Shown here one piece after another: positions 1 through 8,208 of a stretch of 64,000 bases of DNA. The DNA is taken from positions 1-64,000 of the forward strand of contig NZ_LAHL01000015.1 of NCBI RefSeq assembly GCF_000966195.1, written 5' to 3'. The notes beneath the pieces are model-generated. The model was not told the DNA's origin and made no database searches. It saw only the letters and a list, made by a program, of their open reading frames with translations. This DNA comes from Domibacillus robiginosus (GTDB taxonomy: Bacteria; Bacillota; Bacilli; Bacillales; Domibacillaceae). Numbering within the stretch: the first letter of the stretch is position 1; each line of letters starts with the position of its first letter. Both the position numbers and the translations under genes were made by a program.

Positions 1-268
1 TCTGTAACCGGGTTATTTTTCACCTCATGATTACAAGCCGCCGGCGTAGTAAAGTACCAGTCCCGTAAGCTTTTGCGTATAAACCGTAATTCTAGAATAG
101 AAGAAGAAAAGCGCTAGTACACGGATTCCTTTTCCTTAGTTAATTAGTGGTGAGCCTCTTCCCAATTTAATTATAGTATTTAAAAAAACGGTTAATATGA
201 ACTTCTTATTCTCTTTTACCACTGCTAAAATCAATAGAACATTAAAGGTAAAGTGACTACATGAATTT
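1..268. other. Left-edge stretch with no recognised gene
   Basis: Nothing identifiable was found in any frame. A short open frame on the plus strand ends near position 115 and could be the tail of a gene that begins outside the window, but it carries no motif. Confidence 0.3.
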
Positions 269-637
269 TTACTGATAGAAATTACCGACTACATAACCAA
301 TGTAAGCGAGAATAATCCCGATTCCATAGGTCATTATTGCATAGATGTAGAGCTTATTTATATTCTTCCTAACAATTATTTGTATCATTTCTAGCTTTAA
401 AGTAGAAAAAGTAGTAAAGGATCCTAAAAACCCAGTTCCGAACAAAAGAACAATCATTATATCAGCTTTGGCTCCAGTAATTACCCCTAAAAGAAAAGCT
501 CCAAATAAATTAACAGTAAGAGTTCCGATTGGTAGTAAAAATGCTGATTTATTATTTAGATGTTTACTAATCGAATATCGAGCTATCGCACCCAAAAAAC
601 CACCAATTCCGACCAGTAAAATATGTGTTGCTGTCAC
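269..637 (-). CDS. crcB: Fluoride ion channel CrcB/FluC, second subunit
   Basis: Small four-helix membrane protein (122 aa) of the CrcB/FluC family, which exports fluoride as a dual-topology dimer. The family glycine and serine motifs are visible: a GGFLGAIARY segment near residue 12 and the GFLGSFTTFSTL core near residue 70, whose Phe and Thr residues line the fluoride path. It starts with GTG, and the GTGA overlaps the stop of the upstream crcB, so the two are translationally coupled. Bacilli often carry two adjacent crcB genes whose products may pair as a heterodimer. The fluoride riboswitch at 1037-1116 precedes both genes. Confidence 0.93.
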   Translation of the reverse strand: MTATHILLVGIGGFLGAIARYSISKHLNNKSAFLLPIGTLTVNLFGAFLLGVITGAKADIMIVLLFGTGFLGSFTTFSTLKLEMIQIIVRKNINKLYIYAIMTYGIGIILAYIGYVVGNFYQ

Positions 638-1008
638 GATTGTTGATCCTCCTTTTTTACACTAAATCCTAATCGACTCATCAATAAACCGCCAAAAGCA
701 CTGATTAATACATAAAGTACAGCTAGCAGTGTATTCCCAGCTTGAAACATTGTAACGGTTTCTATGCTGAGGGTTGAAAAAGTAGTAAAAGAACCAACGA
801 AGCCCGTTCCAATAGCAGTTGCAATAACAGGTGAAACGGAGAGCTTTTTGAAAAAATGGGTTGTTAACCAGGCCAATAGAAAACTTCCAATTAAATTGAT
901 GATTAATGTTGCATACGGGAACGAGCTATTTGTGAACAGGGAAACCCCCAGTAAATACCTTAAAATAGCACCAAAACTTCCCGCAATACCTACCCAAAAA
1001 TAAACCAC
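634..1008 (-). CDS. crcB: Fluoride ion channel CrcB/FluC, first subunit
   Basis: 124-aa integral membrane protein with four predicted helices and the family signature GTGFVGSFTTFSTL near residue 67. An early GIAGSFGAILRYLLG segment matches the N-terminal helix of FluC channels. It is the first gene after the fluoride riboswitch. The GTG start at 1008 follows an AGGAGG about 10 nt upstream. It shares four bases with the following crcB. Expected role: passive export of cytosolic fluoride. Homodimer versus heterodimer with its neighbour cannot be told from sequence. Confidence 0.93.
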   Translation of the reverse strand: MVYFWVGIAGSFGAILRYLLGVSLFTNSSFPYATLIINLIGSFLLAWLTTHFFKKLSVSPVIATAIGTGFVGSFTTFSTLSIETVTMFQAGNTLLAVLYVLISAFGGLLMSRLGFSVKKEDQQS

Positions 1009-1036
1009 TTCCTGGTTGCCTCCTCATTCTTAAGAA

Positions 1037-1116
1037 ATAAAAAGACTCCTGCCAGTAATAAAGTTACCAGCAGGAGTCATTAGCCTTTCGGCGGTTAAAG
1101 GTGAACTCCATCACCT
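1037..1116 (-). promoter_or_regulatory. Fluoride riboswitch (crcB RNA) with overlapping terminator
   Basis: On the minus strand a GGTGATGG start, a short hairpin closing with TTCACC, then AACCGCCGAAAGGCTAATGA and CTCCTGC reproduce the crcB motif aptamer. The 3' part of the aptamer (ATGACTCCTGC) is also the left arm of a strong hairpin ending in a T run (1037-1078). That fits fluoride-controlled termination: ligand-bound aptamer prevents terminator formation. It sits directly before the two crcB genes. Confidence 0.92.
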
Positions 1117-1209
1117 ATAAATGTTCACTAACATTATATATTTTATTTCGTCCGAAAAAAAGAAACTTCTTTATCACAAATCAGGCTTTTTTGTGTAATG
1201 AGCCTATCA

Positions 1210-1510
1210 AAATCTTGTGGGGAATTTGTATGTTAATAAAACATAGTATCAAATGGAGGTTATCGCGCTCGATCAGCTTGTGCCGGCTGATCATTTGTAC
1301 TATACGGCAAGAGTATGCAAGGTGCAAAGAAACAAACGATTGAACGTTTTTTTGCAGCTACTGAAGAGGGCATGGCATGTGATGGACAATCATCAGGGGA
1401 ATTGAGAAATTATCCATGCAGGCGATGTTTACTTTCCTGGCCATGAATTTTAAAGCTGGCCTGCCGGTCGTGGAAGCCAGCGCAGCCAGCTTGAATAGAG
1501 CTGTTTAATT
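1210..1510 (+). pseudogene. Remnant of an IS1182-type transposase
   Basis: Three short blocks in changing frames resemble parts of IS1182-family transposases, in family order but with most of the gene missing. They are an N-terminal-like DQLVPADHL near 1271, a SMQGAKKQTIERFFA block near 1313 that normally lies close to the C-terminus, and a QAMFTFLAMNFK block near 1420. No single frame spans them and no terminal inverted repeats were seen, so this is a dead, internally deleted copy. Confidence 0.55.
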
Positions 1511-1523
1511 GTATAAAAAACTA

Positions 1524-1562
1524 AAGCGGTTCTCAAATTGAAGATTTGAGAACCGCTTTATC
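1524..1562 (-). terminator. Terminator after the GntP permease gene
   Basis: Perfect 16-bp stem with a 5-nt loop. Read on the minus strand it ends in AAAGCGGTTC-type arms followed by a T-rich tract, just past the stop of the permease gene. Confidence 0.8.
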
Positions 1563-1606
1563 TATAGTCTGAGGCATTATTCCGAAAAGCAATGCTTTTT
1601 TACAAG

Positions 1607-2926
1607 TTACATAAACATATCGAGGATCAGCACACCAGCAAGTCCCACTAAAGAAATAATCGTTACCATGACAGACCATGTTTTAATGGTTTTTCCGATA
1701 GTGAGGTTAAAATATTCTTTGTAAATCCAGAAGCCCGCATCATTCACGTGTGAGAAGGTAACACTTCCCGCACCAGCGGCTAGCACCATCAATTCTGGGC
1801 TAGCACCAGTTGAAGCGACAAGTGGTGCCGCGATACCTGCTGCTGTCATACCTGCTACGGTTGCAGATCCTACCGCTATCCTTAAGATCGCTGCAATCAG
1901 CCAGGTTAAAAGCAGCGGTGAAAGGGTAGAACCGGCCATAAGATCGGAAATATATTTGTCAATATGGCTGTCAATCAGTACTTGTTTAAACGCACCGCCA
2001 GCAGCAATGATTAATAGAATCATTCCGATACCGCTTACAGCTTCACTAAGAGATTGCATAATTTCCGGCATTTTTTTGCCAAGGTTTAAGCCAAATGTAA
2101 AGATGGCCACAAGAACGGAAATTAAAAGAGCTACATTTGCATTACCGATAAAATCAGTGATCGGTGCAACGGCTGATTCAGGTGCAAAGATTTGTACAAT
2201 CGCTTGTAACGCAATTAAAATAACCGGTAAAAGCGCAGTGAAAAGGCTTACTCCAAATTTAGGGAGCTCTTCTTCTTTAAATTCCTTGGGATTAAATAGA
2301 CCCTTTGGAATGTCAATTTCCAATGATTCTTTTTTAAAGAATTTTGTATAAACTGGACCTGCAAGGATAAAGGCAGGAATGGCAATGATGATTCCCAAGA
2401 TCATTGTTAAACCGATATTAGCTTCAAAAACATTTGCAACTGCAGTAGGGCCAGGGTGAGGAGGTACAAATCCATGCATCGTAATCAGGGCAGCAATAAC
2501 GGGCATGCCAAGGTATAGAACGGGAACTCTAGCAGCTGTCGCAATGGTAAATACCAATGGAATTAAAACCACAACCCCGGTTTCAAAGAACAAGGCGATT
2601 CCAACAATAGCAGCTGTAATAACAGAAGCCATCTGAACTCTTTTTTCTCCGAAAGCCTTAATCAATGTTGTCGCAATACGCTGCGCACCGCCTGAATCGG
2701 TCATTAACTTACCAAGTATAGCACCAAAGATAATAATCATGGTAAGATGTCCGAGTGTTCCGCCTAGCCCGGCTTCAATAGATTCAACTGCCTCAATCGG
2801 TGTCATTCCTTCTAGAATTCCTACCGCTAGCGAAACAATAATTAATGATACGAAAGCGTTTAATTTTAAGCCCATCATTAATACTAGTAACAGGGCAACT
2901 CCAATCGTAACTGAAATAATTGGCAT
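1607..2926 (-). CDS. GntP-family sugar-acid:H+ symporter
   Basis: 439-aa polytopic membrane protein with about 12 hydrophobic segments. It belongs to the GntP/gluconate permease family, which imports gluconate and related hydroxy-acids with protons. Typical features are a long glycine/alanine-rich N-terminal half, a conserved HGFVPPHPGPTA loop near residue 150, and a C-terminal VTFSHVNDAGFW block near residue 393. It lies downstream of the DUF1537 kinase and the dehydrogenase in the same orientation, so its natural substrate is probably the acid these enzymes degrade. The 225-base gap before it holds a long inverted repeat (2964-3072). The same gene order, dehydrogenase-kinase-permease, is known from four-carbon acid loci in other bacteria. 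Confidence 0.9.
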   Translation of the reverse strand: MPIISVTIGVALLLVLMMGLKLNAFVSLIIVSLAVGILEGMTPIEAVESIEAGLGGTLGHLTMIIIFGAILGKLMTDSGGAQRIATTLIKAFGEKRVQMASVITAAIVGIALFFETGVVVLIPLVFTIATAARVPVLYLGMPVIAALITMHGFVPPHPGPTAVANVFEANIGLTMILGIIIAIPAFILAGPVYTKFFKKESLEIDIPKGLFNPKEFKEEELPKFGVSLFTALLPVILIALQAIVQIFAPESAVAPITDFIGNANVALLISVLVAIFTFGLNLGKKMPEIMQSLSEAVSGIGMILLIIAAGGAFKQVLIDSHIDKYISDLMAGSTLSPLLLTWLIAAILRIAVGSATVAGMTAAGIAAPLVASTGASPELMVLAAGAGSVTFSHVNDAGFWIYKEYFNLTIGKTIKTWSVMVTIISLVGLAGVLILDMFM

Positions 2927-2963
2927 TTTTTCTCCCTCATTTTCTAATTGGTTTCATAAAAAG

Positions 2964-3072
2964 AGGTCCGTATCCGTAAGGAGTTTACTCAAATCCCATA
3001 ATCCAATTCTTGATGATTAAAAATTCTTGGTGAAAGACTAATAGTTGAGTGTTTACTCCTTACGTTAGGACC
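2964..3072. repeat. Long inverted repeat between kinase and permease genes
   Basis: The arms at 2964-2990 and 3047-3072 are complementary over most of about 25 bases (GGTCC...CGTAAGGAGT against ACTCCTTACG...GGACC) with a loop of roughly 56 bases. As RNA this would make a long hairpin between the two cistrons. No T run follows, so a simple terminator is unlikely; RNA processing or differential expression is possible. Confidence 0.6.
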
Positions 3073-3151
3073 AAACCTAATGTTTAAAATCTGGTCAACC
3101 CGCCTATTGATTTATGATCCCAGGCGCTCAGCCAATTTCAAAGACGTTAGG

Positions 3152-4588
3152 TTATTTTTTACTTAACATTTCAACAACTTCTCTTAAATCTGTTTTTGTC
3201 CCTACATTTCCTGGGAAGATCACATAGGAAATGCCCGGGAACTTACTTTCGCTGCCTGTTGTCCAGACTGGAATTCCAGGTCGAATTTGACCGGCTACTG
3301 TTGCTCTTTTGACCTCCAGACCGTTTGTTCCAATATCACTAGATGTAATACCGCCTTTAGCGATAATGAAGGAAGGTCTTGCTTCTAACCGTTTGACGAT
3401 ACTTGTAACAGCATCTGAAATTTGGACAGAAAGCTTTAATTCTTCTTCTTTTTTGCCTTCTCCAAGATCCAATCTTTCTCTTCGTGTATAAACGGCTACA
3501 TTTTTTCCTTCAATAATAAGCTTATTCGTCGTTTCTACGACTCTATCCAGTTCTTTTTCGAATTTTTCTGGCTCTAGTACAAGATGAACGTTAAATTCAA
3601 TCAATTCAACGGCATCCGACTTTTTCAGCTCTTCAAACTGTTCGGTAGTCTTTTTAACATGTGAACCAATAATGACTAATCCACCGTGGTTTGTGTCTTC
3701 ACTCATCATTTCCTCACGAGTGAGCAGGTTTTTATCGCTTACGCCTCCGATCACTTTTGTAAGGGCAGCTGCGCTTCTGAACATAAAGTTCTTTCCTTTA
3801 TTCATGGCTCTGATTAGCGCAATCGCAAAGACTTTAACATCAGCATAATCTACGGCATTCACAATTACTTTATTAAAATGTTCCACTTTTAGCAGCTGCT
3901 GTTCAATAGTTTCAATATCTAGAGCACGCAGGCTTTCAAGTGAAATATAGGTCATATCCTTGGCTTTATATTCACCGTTAGATTTTTCTTCAGCCCACTC
4001 GCCTAAATGCGATTTGGTATAACCAAAGGTACGGTCTTTCGCAAATTCTGTTTCTCCTGCCGGGACTAAATATTCGTCATATTGAACGTAATGGGTATTA
4101 TCAATTGTGAAGCGTCCACCTTCTTTAAAGAATGGAAGGATTACCTCACCATCAAATGTAGCAGCAGAGTTGCCTTCAACCGTTTCTTTTAATACTTGAG
4201 TTTCCAGCGGATAGTGGCCTCTTAGCGTTGAATCACCGCGGCTGATAATTGTAAATTCACGATTGTTTCTTTTGGCTGCTTCCACAATATTTGCGGCAAT
4301 TTCCTGATGTGCTTTTGCTGTTTCGGCAGCTGTAAATCCACGTGAATTTGTTAAGATAAAGAACATAGAATTTTCTTCCTGGAAGCCTTTTGTGATACTG
4401 TCCAAAGACCAGTCTGTATAAACCGATATTCCATGAATCGTTTGAACGCCTGTTGGGTCATCATCCAGTACAATAATTTTTTTGTTTAAATTCTTAAGTT
4501 CCTTCTCAATCATTTCATTCACAAGGCTTGTATCAATAGAAGGCAGCTTGCTAAGAACTTCTTCTGCAACTCTTTTATTTACACTCAT
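3152..4588 (-). CDS. Four-carbon acid sugar kinase family protein (DUF1537/OtnK-like)
   Basis: 478-aa ATP-dependent kinase of the family once called DUF1537. Members phosphorylate the terminal hydroxyl of oxo-tetronates, threonate or related acids. The N-terminal DDDPTGVQT motif near residue 41 and the C-terminal KGGITSSDIG motif near residue 406, followed by a glycine-rich FPGNVG segment, mark substrate and nucleotide domains. Its ATG overlaps the dehydrogenase stop by four bases (ATGA), so the two are coupled and presumably act in consecutive steps. The locus lacks the usual partners OtnC (decarboxylase) and OtnI (isomerase) and has a class II aldolase instead, so the exact substrate is open. 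Confidence 0.88.
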   Translation of the reverse strand: MSVNKRVAEEVLSKLPSIDTSLVNEMIEKELKNLNKKIIVLDDDPTGVQTIHGISVYTDWSLDSITKGFQEENSMFFILTNSRGFTAAETAKAHQEIAANIVEAAKRNNREFTIISRGDSTLRGHYPLETQVLKETVEGNSAATFDGEVILPFFKEGGRFTIDNTHYVQYDEYLVPAGETEFAKDRTFGYTKSHLGEWAEEKSNGEYKAKDMTYISLESLRALDIETIEQQLLKVEHFNKVIVNAVDYADVKVFAIALIRAMNKGKNFMFRSAAALTKVIGGVSDKNLLTREEMMSEDTNHGGLVIIGSHVKKTTEQFEELKKSDAVELIEFNVHLVLEPEKFEKELDRVVETTNKLIIEGKNVAVYTRRERLDLGEGKKEEELKLSVQISDAVTSIVKRLEARPSFIIAKGGITSSDIGTNGLEVKRATVAGQIRPGIPVWTTGSESKFPGISYVIFPGNVGTKTDLREVVEMLSKK

Positions 4589-5484
4589 TGATTAGAACCC
4601 CTTACTTCTACATTTGCTAGTTTTTCATAATATTGAACGATACCGCCGTGATCATCCATTACTTTTCCGTCTACTTTTAATGCATGGAAGATTTCTAACA
4701 GATGGCTTGATAATGGAAGCGGTACACCAATTTCATGAGCTGTATCCATTACGTTCGTAATATCCTTCATGTTAATGGCAATGGTTCCGCCTGGAGCAAA
4801 GTTTCTATCAAGGATTAATGGAACCTTTGCATCAAGCACTGCACTTCCTGCTAATCCGCCTCGGATCGCCTGATACATTTTATCAATATCGATTCCAGCT
4901 TTAGCTGCCAGTACAAGCGCTTCTGACATGGCAGCAATGTTAAGGTTTACAATAATTTGGTTCGCTAATTTGGCAGTCACTCCGCAGCCGTTATCTCCAA
5001 CTAGTGTAACCGCACTACCCATATCAAATAGTACTGATTTTGCCGTTTCAAATGCGTCTTCCTTACCGCCAACCATGATGGCTAGTGTTCCGTCAATTGC
5101 TTTTGGTTCGCCGCCGCTGACCGGTGCATCCAGGAAGCTAACGCCTTTAGCTGCCGCTTCTTCTGCAATTTCAATCGAAACCGCAGGGGTAATGGAACTC
5201 ATATCGATAATAATTGTGCCTTCTTTTGCTCCCGCTAAAAGTCCATTTTCGTCTAAAACTACAGACTGTACATGATGAGAGGCCGGAAGCATGGTGATAA
5301 TGATTTCACTGTTTTCTGCAACTTCTTTTGGTGAATGGGCTGCTGTTGCACCCGCTTTCACTAATGCTTGTACTGCCTCTTGATTAAGATCATTTACTGT
5401 TAACGTATGACCTGCTTTAACCAGGTTTAAAGCCATTGGTTTTCCCATTATGCCTAATCCAATAAAGCCAATTTTTTTTGTCAT
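4585..5484 (-). CDS. NAD(P)-dependent 3-hydroxyacid dehydrogenase (LtnD/GarR type)
   Basis: 299-aa beta-hydroxyacid dehydrogenase. The Rossmann motif GFIGLGIMG (residues 6-14), the substrate motif DAPVSGGEPKA (119-129) and the catalytic lysine K172 in GVTAKLANQ are all present. Family members oxidise L-threonate or D-glycerate-type acids or reduce tartronate semialdehyde. Start chosen at ATG 5484 because GGAGG lies 8 nt upstream; a start 15 bases earlier lacks one. It is the first gene of the dehydrogenase-kinase-permease run, and paired operator-like sites lie about 330-350 bases upstream. The neighbouring kinase favours an LtnD-like oxidative role over GarR. Confidence 0.9.
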   Translation of the reverse strand: MTKKIGFIGLGIMGKPMALNLVKAGHTLTVNDLNQEAVQALVKAGATAAHSPKEVAENSEIIITMLPASHHVQSVVLDENGLLAGAKEGTIIIDMSSITPAVSIEIAEEAAAKGVSFLDAPVSGGEPKAIDGTLAIMVGGKEDAFETAKSVLFDMGSAVTLVGDNGCGVTAKLANQIIVNLNIAAMSEALVLAAKAGIDIDKMYQAIRGGLAGSAVLDAKVPLILDRNFAPGGTIAINMKDITNVMDTAHEIGVPLPLSSHLLEIFHALKVDGKVMDDHGGIVQYYEKLANVEVRGSNQ

Positions 5485-5534
5485 GCTGTTTTCCTCCAAT
5501 GCATTTTTTTGAAAGGCTCAGTTAAATTGCCTGT

Positions 5535-5660
5535 TGATTTTCGCTTCAAGCGCTGGTCCTCCGCGGACGGTTTGGGAGCCTCCTCGAAAAATAAGAGAGG
5601 AAGGGGTTTCCCTCTACCTATTTTTCTCACGGGATCCTCGCGCTGTGCGGTTCAATCAAT
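5535..5660. repeat. GC-rich dispersed repeat, copy A
   Basis: A GC-rich stretch in otherwise AT-rich spacer, with GGGAGCCTCCTCG and a GCTGGTCCTCCGCGG segment. Similar wording recurs near 46.64-46.98 kb and 62.2-62.35 kb. It separates the operator region from the dehydrogenase gene and so lies in its leader. Confidence 0.45.
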
Positions 5661-5774
5661 CTATTAGCAACTCAACAATGAGCTTTAAGATTGTCTTATA
5701 AAAAGTAGATAGCCGCTTGAAAAAAAATCGTTTTCCCATTTCAATCCGGGTCGTCTACCTTGGAATTAAAAGCG

Positions 5775-5792
5775 TGTAAGCAATCGCTTACA
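5775..5792. promoter_or_regulatory. cre-like palindrome upstream of the sugar-acid operon
   Basis: TGTAAGC-AATC-GCTTACA is a perfect 7-4-7 inverted repeat whose half-sites are those of a CcpA catabolite response element. On the minus strand TGTAAGCGATTGCT matches the cre pattern partially. Catabolite repression of a sugar-acid operon would make sense, but the 4-bp spacer departs from the 14-bp consensus. Confidence 0.4.
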
Positions 5793-5807
5793 TCATATTT
5801 ACGTTTA

Positions 5808-5845
5808 CATTGTATACTAAAATATATTTTTTGTATACAATTTAT
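5808..5845. promoter_or_regulatory. Paired GntR operator-like sites between regulator and dehydrogenase
   Basis: Two GTATAC-centred sites, TTGTATACTA at 5810-5819 and TTGTATACAA at 5831-5840, lie 21 bp apart, about two helical turns. Weaker relatives follow at 5853-5863 and 5871-5882. GntR/FCD regulators commonly bind such short palindromes. The arrangement is repeated nearly base for base before the aldolase gene (7725-7760). Confidence 0.7.
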
Positions 5846-5965
5846 AAATAATTTGTGTACATTTTTGAAATATGCGTATACTTTTTGTGATTTTACTTTT
5901 TTAAAAAGTGTGATTTTATCAAAATAATTTGGTACTATGGATATTATTAGAACTGGGAAACTGGG

Positions 5966-6595
5966 GTGAAATTTGTGCTTGAAAGTAATAGCTCACGACC
6001 GGCGTATCATCATTGTTATGAAATTCTCCGTGATAAAATTTTAAATGGTGAGCTTCCTGGTGGTACGAAAATCGTTGAAGAAAAAATTGCTGCTGAGCTT
6101 GGCGTCAGCAGAACACCGATAAGAGATTCGATACGAAAATTAGAATACGAAGGCTTAATTGTTAAAAAGAGAGTGGTAAATCCAACGGAGAAGGATTTAC
6201 GAAATATGTTTGGTGTCCGCCTCTTGCTAGAAGGATACTCAGCCCGATGTGCGGCAAACTTTTTAAAAGAAAACGAAATTGAGAAACTATACGAATATGT
6301 TGAAATTGGCAGAAGGGGCACGAAAGAAGAAATCATGTCCGCTAATGAAAGCTTTCACAATGATATTGTGAAAGCAAGCAATAATCCTGTCATGATCGAT
6401 ATTATTGATCGAATGCAGGCCATTATTTATTTGCTTAGAAAAACGGTTGTTATTTATAACCGTCCGCATCTTATTGATGAGCATGAAGAAATTTATGAAG
6501 CAATCAAGGCAAGAGATGGTGAAAGAGCTGAAATGCTGATGAAAAAACACTTGGAAATGGACTTGAACTTTTACCTGCACGTAATGGGCAGGTAA
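5966..6595 (+). CDS. GntR-family regulator, FCD subfamily
   Basis: 209-aa DNA-binding regulator. The N-terminal winged helix (about residues 13-75, with LGVSRTPIRDSIRKLE) is followed by an all-helical FCD ligand domain with NESFHNDIVKASNN near residue 127 and the histidines that usually coordinate a metal and an acid ligand. It is divergent from the dehydrogenase-kinase-permease operon, and TTGTATAC-type sites lie between them, so it most likely represses this operon, the aldolase and itself until a sugar-acid metabolite binds. The start assigned (ATG-equivalent near 5966) follows a GGGGTGA ribosome site. Confidence 0.88.
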   Translation: MKFVLESNSSRPAYHHCYEILRDKILNGELPGGTKIVEEKIAAELGVSRTPIRDSIRKLEYEGLIVKKRVVNPTEKDLRNMFGVRLLLEGYSARCAANFLKENEIEKLYEYVEIGRRGTKEEIMSANESFHNDIVKASNNPVMIDIIDRMQAIIYLLRKTVVIYNRPHLIDEHEEIYEAIKARDGERAEMLMKKHLEMDLNFYLHVMGR

Positions 6596-6631
6596 TGCAT
6601 CCCATTTTCTGCATACAATTGATGGATACAC

Positions 6632-6665
6632 AAAAGTGCCCCGGTAAAATCTGAGGGCACTTTTG
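6632..6665 (+). terminator. Terminator after the GntR gene
   Basis: AAAAGTGCCC and GGGCACTTTT arms with a 10-13 nt loop, ending in TTTTG, 37 bases after the stop codon. Confidence 0.8.
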
Positions 6666-6689
6666 TTGTGTTTTTATAAATTATAAAAA

Positions 6690-6765
6690 TACTTCGGGTC
6701 CAGACAGCTCTGCTTGGGCACCTGAATCTAGCTCCAGCGCTTAGCCTTTAAAATACATTTCGTTT
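6690..6765. repeat. Short dispersed Bacillus-type repeat
   Basis: The segment containing CTAGCTCCAGCGCTTAGCC resembles a short interspersed sequence that I recall from many Bacillus intergenic regions. It has no coding potential. The identification is from memory and only one clear copy is in this window. Confidence 0.35.
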
Positions 6766-6851
6766 CTGTTAGGGCTGATCAGCTGGAAAAGCTTCTTAGC
6801 ATGATCATCGCAAGAACAATTATACTCGTGCTAAAGGCGCTTCCTGTTTTT

Positions 6852-7688
6852 TTATTTTTGGGATAACAAGCGTACAAATTTCGTTATTACAGGCTCCATT
6901 GCTTGCTGCATTTCGTCCATAATGGTAGATAGGTGAGCCATTTGTTTTTTTTCAGCCCATTTTCCAAGATAAGAGACAGCTGCCATGGAAACTTCTGTAT
7001 TGACGTTTACTTTACAAATTCCCAATTCAATCGCCCTCTTTAAAACATCTTCCGGTGTTCCGGAACCACCGTGCAGAACAAGAGGGATACCAACCGCTTC
7101 ACGAATGTTTTCTAGAAGAGCCAGGTCAATTTTAGGTTCGCCCTGGTACATTCCATGAACAGTCCCGATTGCAGCAGCTAAAAAGTCAACGTTTGTTTCA
7201 GCCACAAATGCCCTGGCCGATTGCGGATCTGTTAAAGTTCCATCTCCTTCTTCTTCGTCGGAGAATGCTCCGCGTGCTACAGAGCCGATTTCTGCTTCAA
7301 CAGAAACTCCTGCCATATGGGCAATTTCTACAATCTCTTTAGTAAATTGAATATTTTGTTCAAGGTCATATTTAGATCCGTCGTACATAACAGAGGTGAA
7401 CCCAGCGCGAATCGCTCGGATAATGGATTCTTTTTCGTAGGCATGATCAAGATGCAGTGAAACCGGAATTTTTACTTTTTCTGCCACCGCTTTGATCATG
7501 GCGGAAAAGCCTTCAACATCTACTGTAGGAAAATAGCGTTCTCCCAGAGCAATAATGACAGGTGTACCTTCTCGCTCGCTTACCTGGATAGCAGCCTGTG
7601 CTGTTTCCAGGTTGTAGACGTTAAAAGCAGCTACAGCATATTGTCCTTGTTGTGCCTTTGTTAAGATTTCTTTTGTATTCACTAACAT
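6852..7688 (-). CDS. Class II (zinc) ketose-bisphosphate aldolase family protein
   Basis: 278-aa class II aldolase of the FbaA/GatY/KbaY family, which cleaves a phosphorylated ketose-type substrate to dihydroxyacetone phosphate and an aldehyde. The HLDHA motif gives catalytic D81 and zinc ligand H82; further ligands are H178 (GTVHGMY) and H206 (LVLHGGSG), and a KVNVNTE phosphate loop follows. It is a monocistron with its own promoter region carrying the same paired TTGTATAC sites as the dehydrogenase operon. That ties it to the sugar-acid pathway rather than to glycolysis. Its substrate is probably the product of the DUF1537 kinase; this is inference. Confidence 0.88.
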   Translation of the reverse strand: MLVNTKEILTKAQQGQYAVAAFNVYNLETAQAAIQVSEREGTPVIIALGERYFPTVDVEGFSAMIKAVAEKVKIPVSLHLDHAYEKESIIRAIRAGFTSVMYDGSKYDLEQNIQFTKEIVEIAHMAGVSVEAEIGSVARGAFSDEEEGDGTLTDPQSARAFVAETNVDFLAAAIGTVHGMYQGEPKIDLALLENIREAVGIPLVLHGGSGTPEDVLKRAIELGICKVNVNTEVSMAAVSYLGKWAEKKQMAHLSTIMDEMQQAMEPVITKFVRLLSQK

Positions 7689-7724
7689 GATCGTTCACTC
7701 CTTACTGATAGACTAGTTCGAGAA

Positions 7725-7760
7725 CATTGTATACATTTTTATATTTTTTGTATACATTTT
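7725..7760. promoter_or_regulatory. Paired GntR operator-like sites before the aldolase gene
   Basis: TTGTATACAT at 7727-7736 and again at 7748-7757, 21 bp apart, in the same orientation and with nearly the same spacer as the pair at 5808-5845. This places the aldolase in the same predicted regulon. Confidence 0.7.
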
Positions 7761-8208
7761 ATTTTTATTTCTACGTACGCTTTTTTTAATGAACGATAAA
7801 GATATATAGAATATCAAAGCTTCTCTACTGAAACAGCAGTTACCCTTATTGAACCCGCTTTAAAGTTCTATTTATCGTATTACAAGCCAGAAGACTTCAT
7901 CAAATTTTGCAGCAATTTGTACTAACATGATTTACAGTCGACAAGGATGTAAAGCATAGCCCATAGTTTTTTGTAAAAAACCTGTGTTAAATATATAAAG
8001 CACTTAATGAGTAAAAAGCTATATGGTTTTTCCACATAGCTTTTAAATAAGGGTGTTCAAGAAACAGGAACCAAGTAATCACAATCTTGAGATAAAAAAT
8101 GAAAAGAAATTGTCCGAAAAGCTCTGAATTTTTCAGAGGAGGAATGACATAATGGTTTATACTGAGGAGGCAGTATTCTATTCAATTTTAGTATAAGAGG
8201 TGAAGAAT
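7761..8208. other. Spacer without a recognised gene
   Basis: AT-rich and without a convincing open frame. A terminator-like hairpin (AAAAGCTAT...ATAGCTTTT) lies at about 8011-8047 with no intact gene before it, suggesting a lost gene. Confidence 0.4.
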
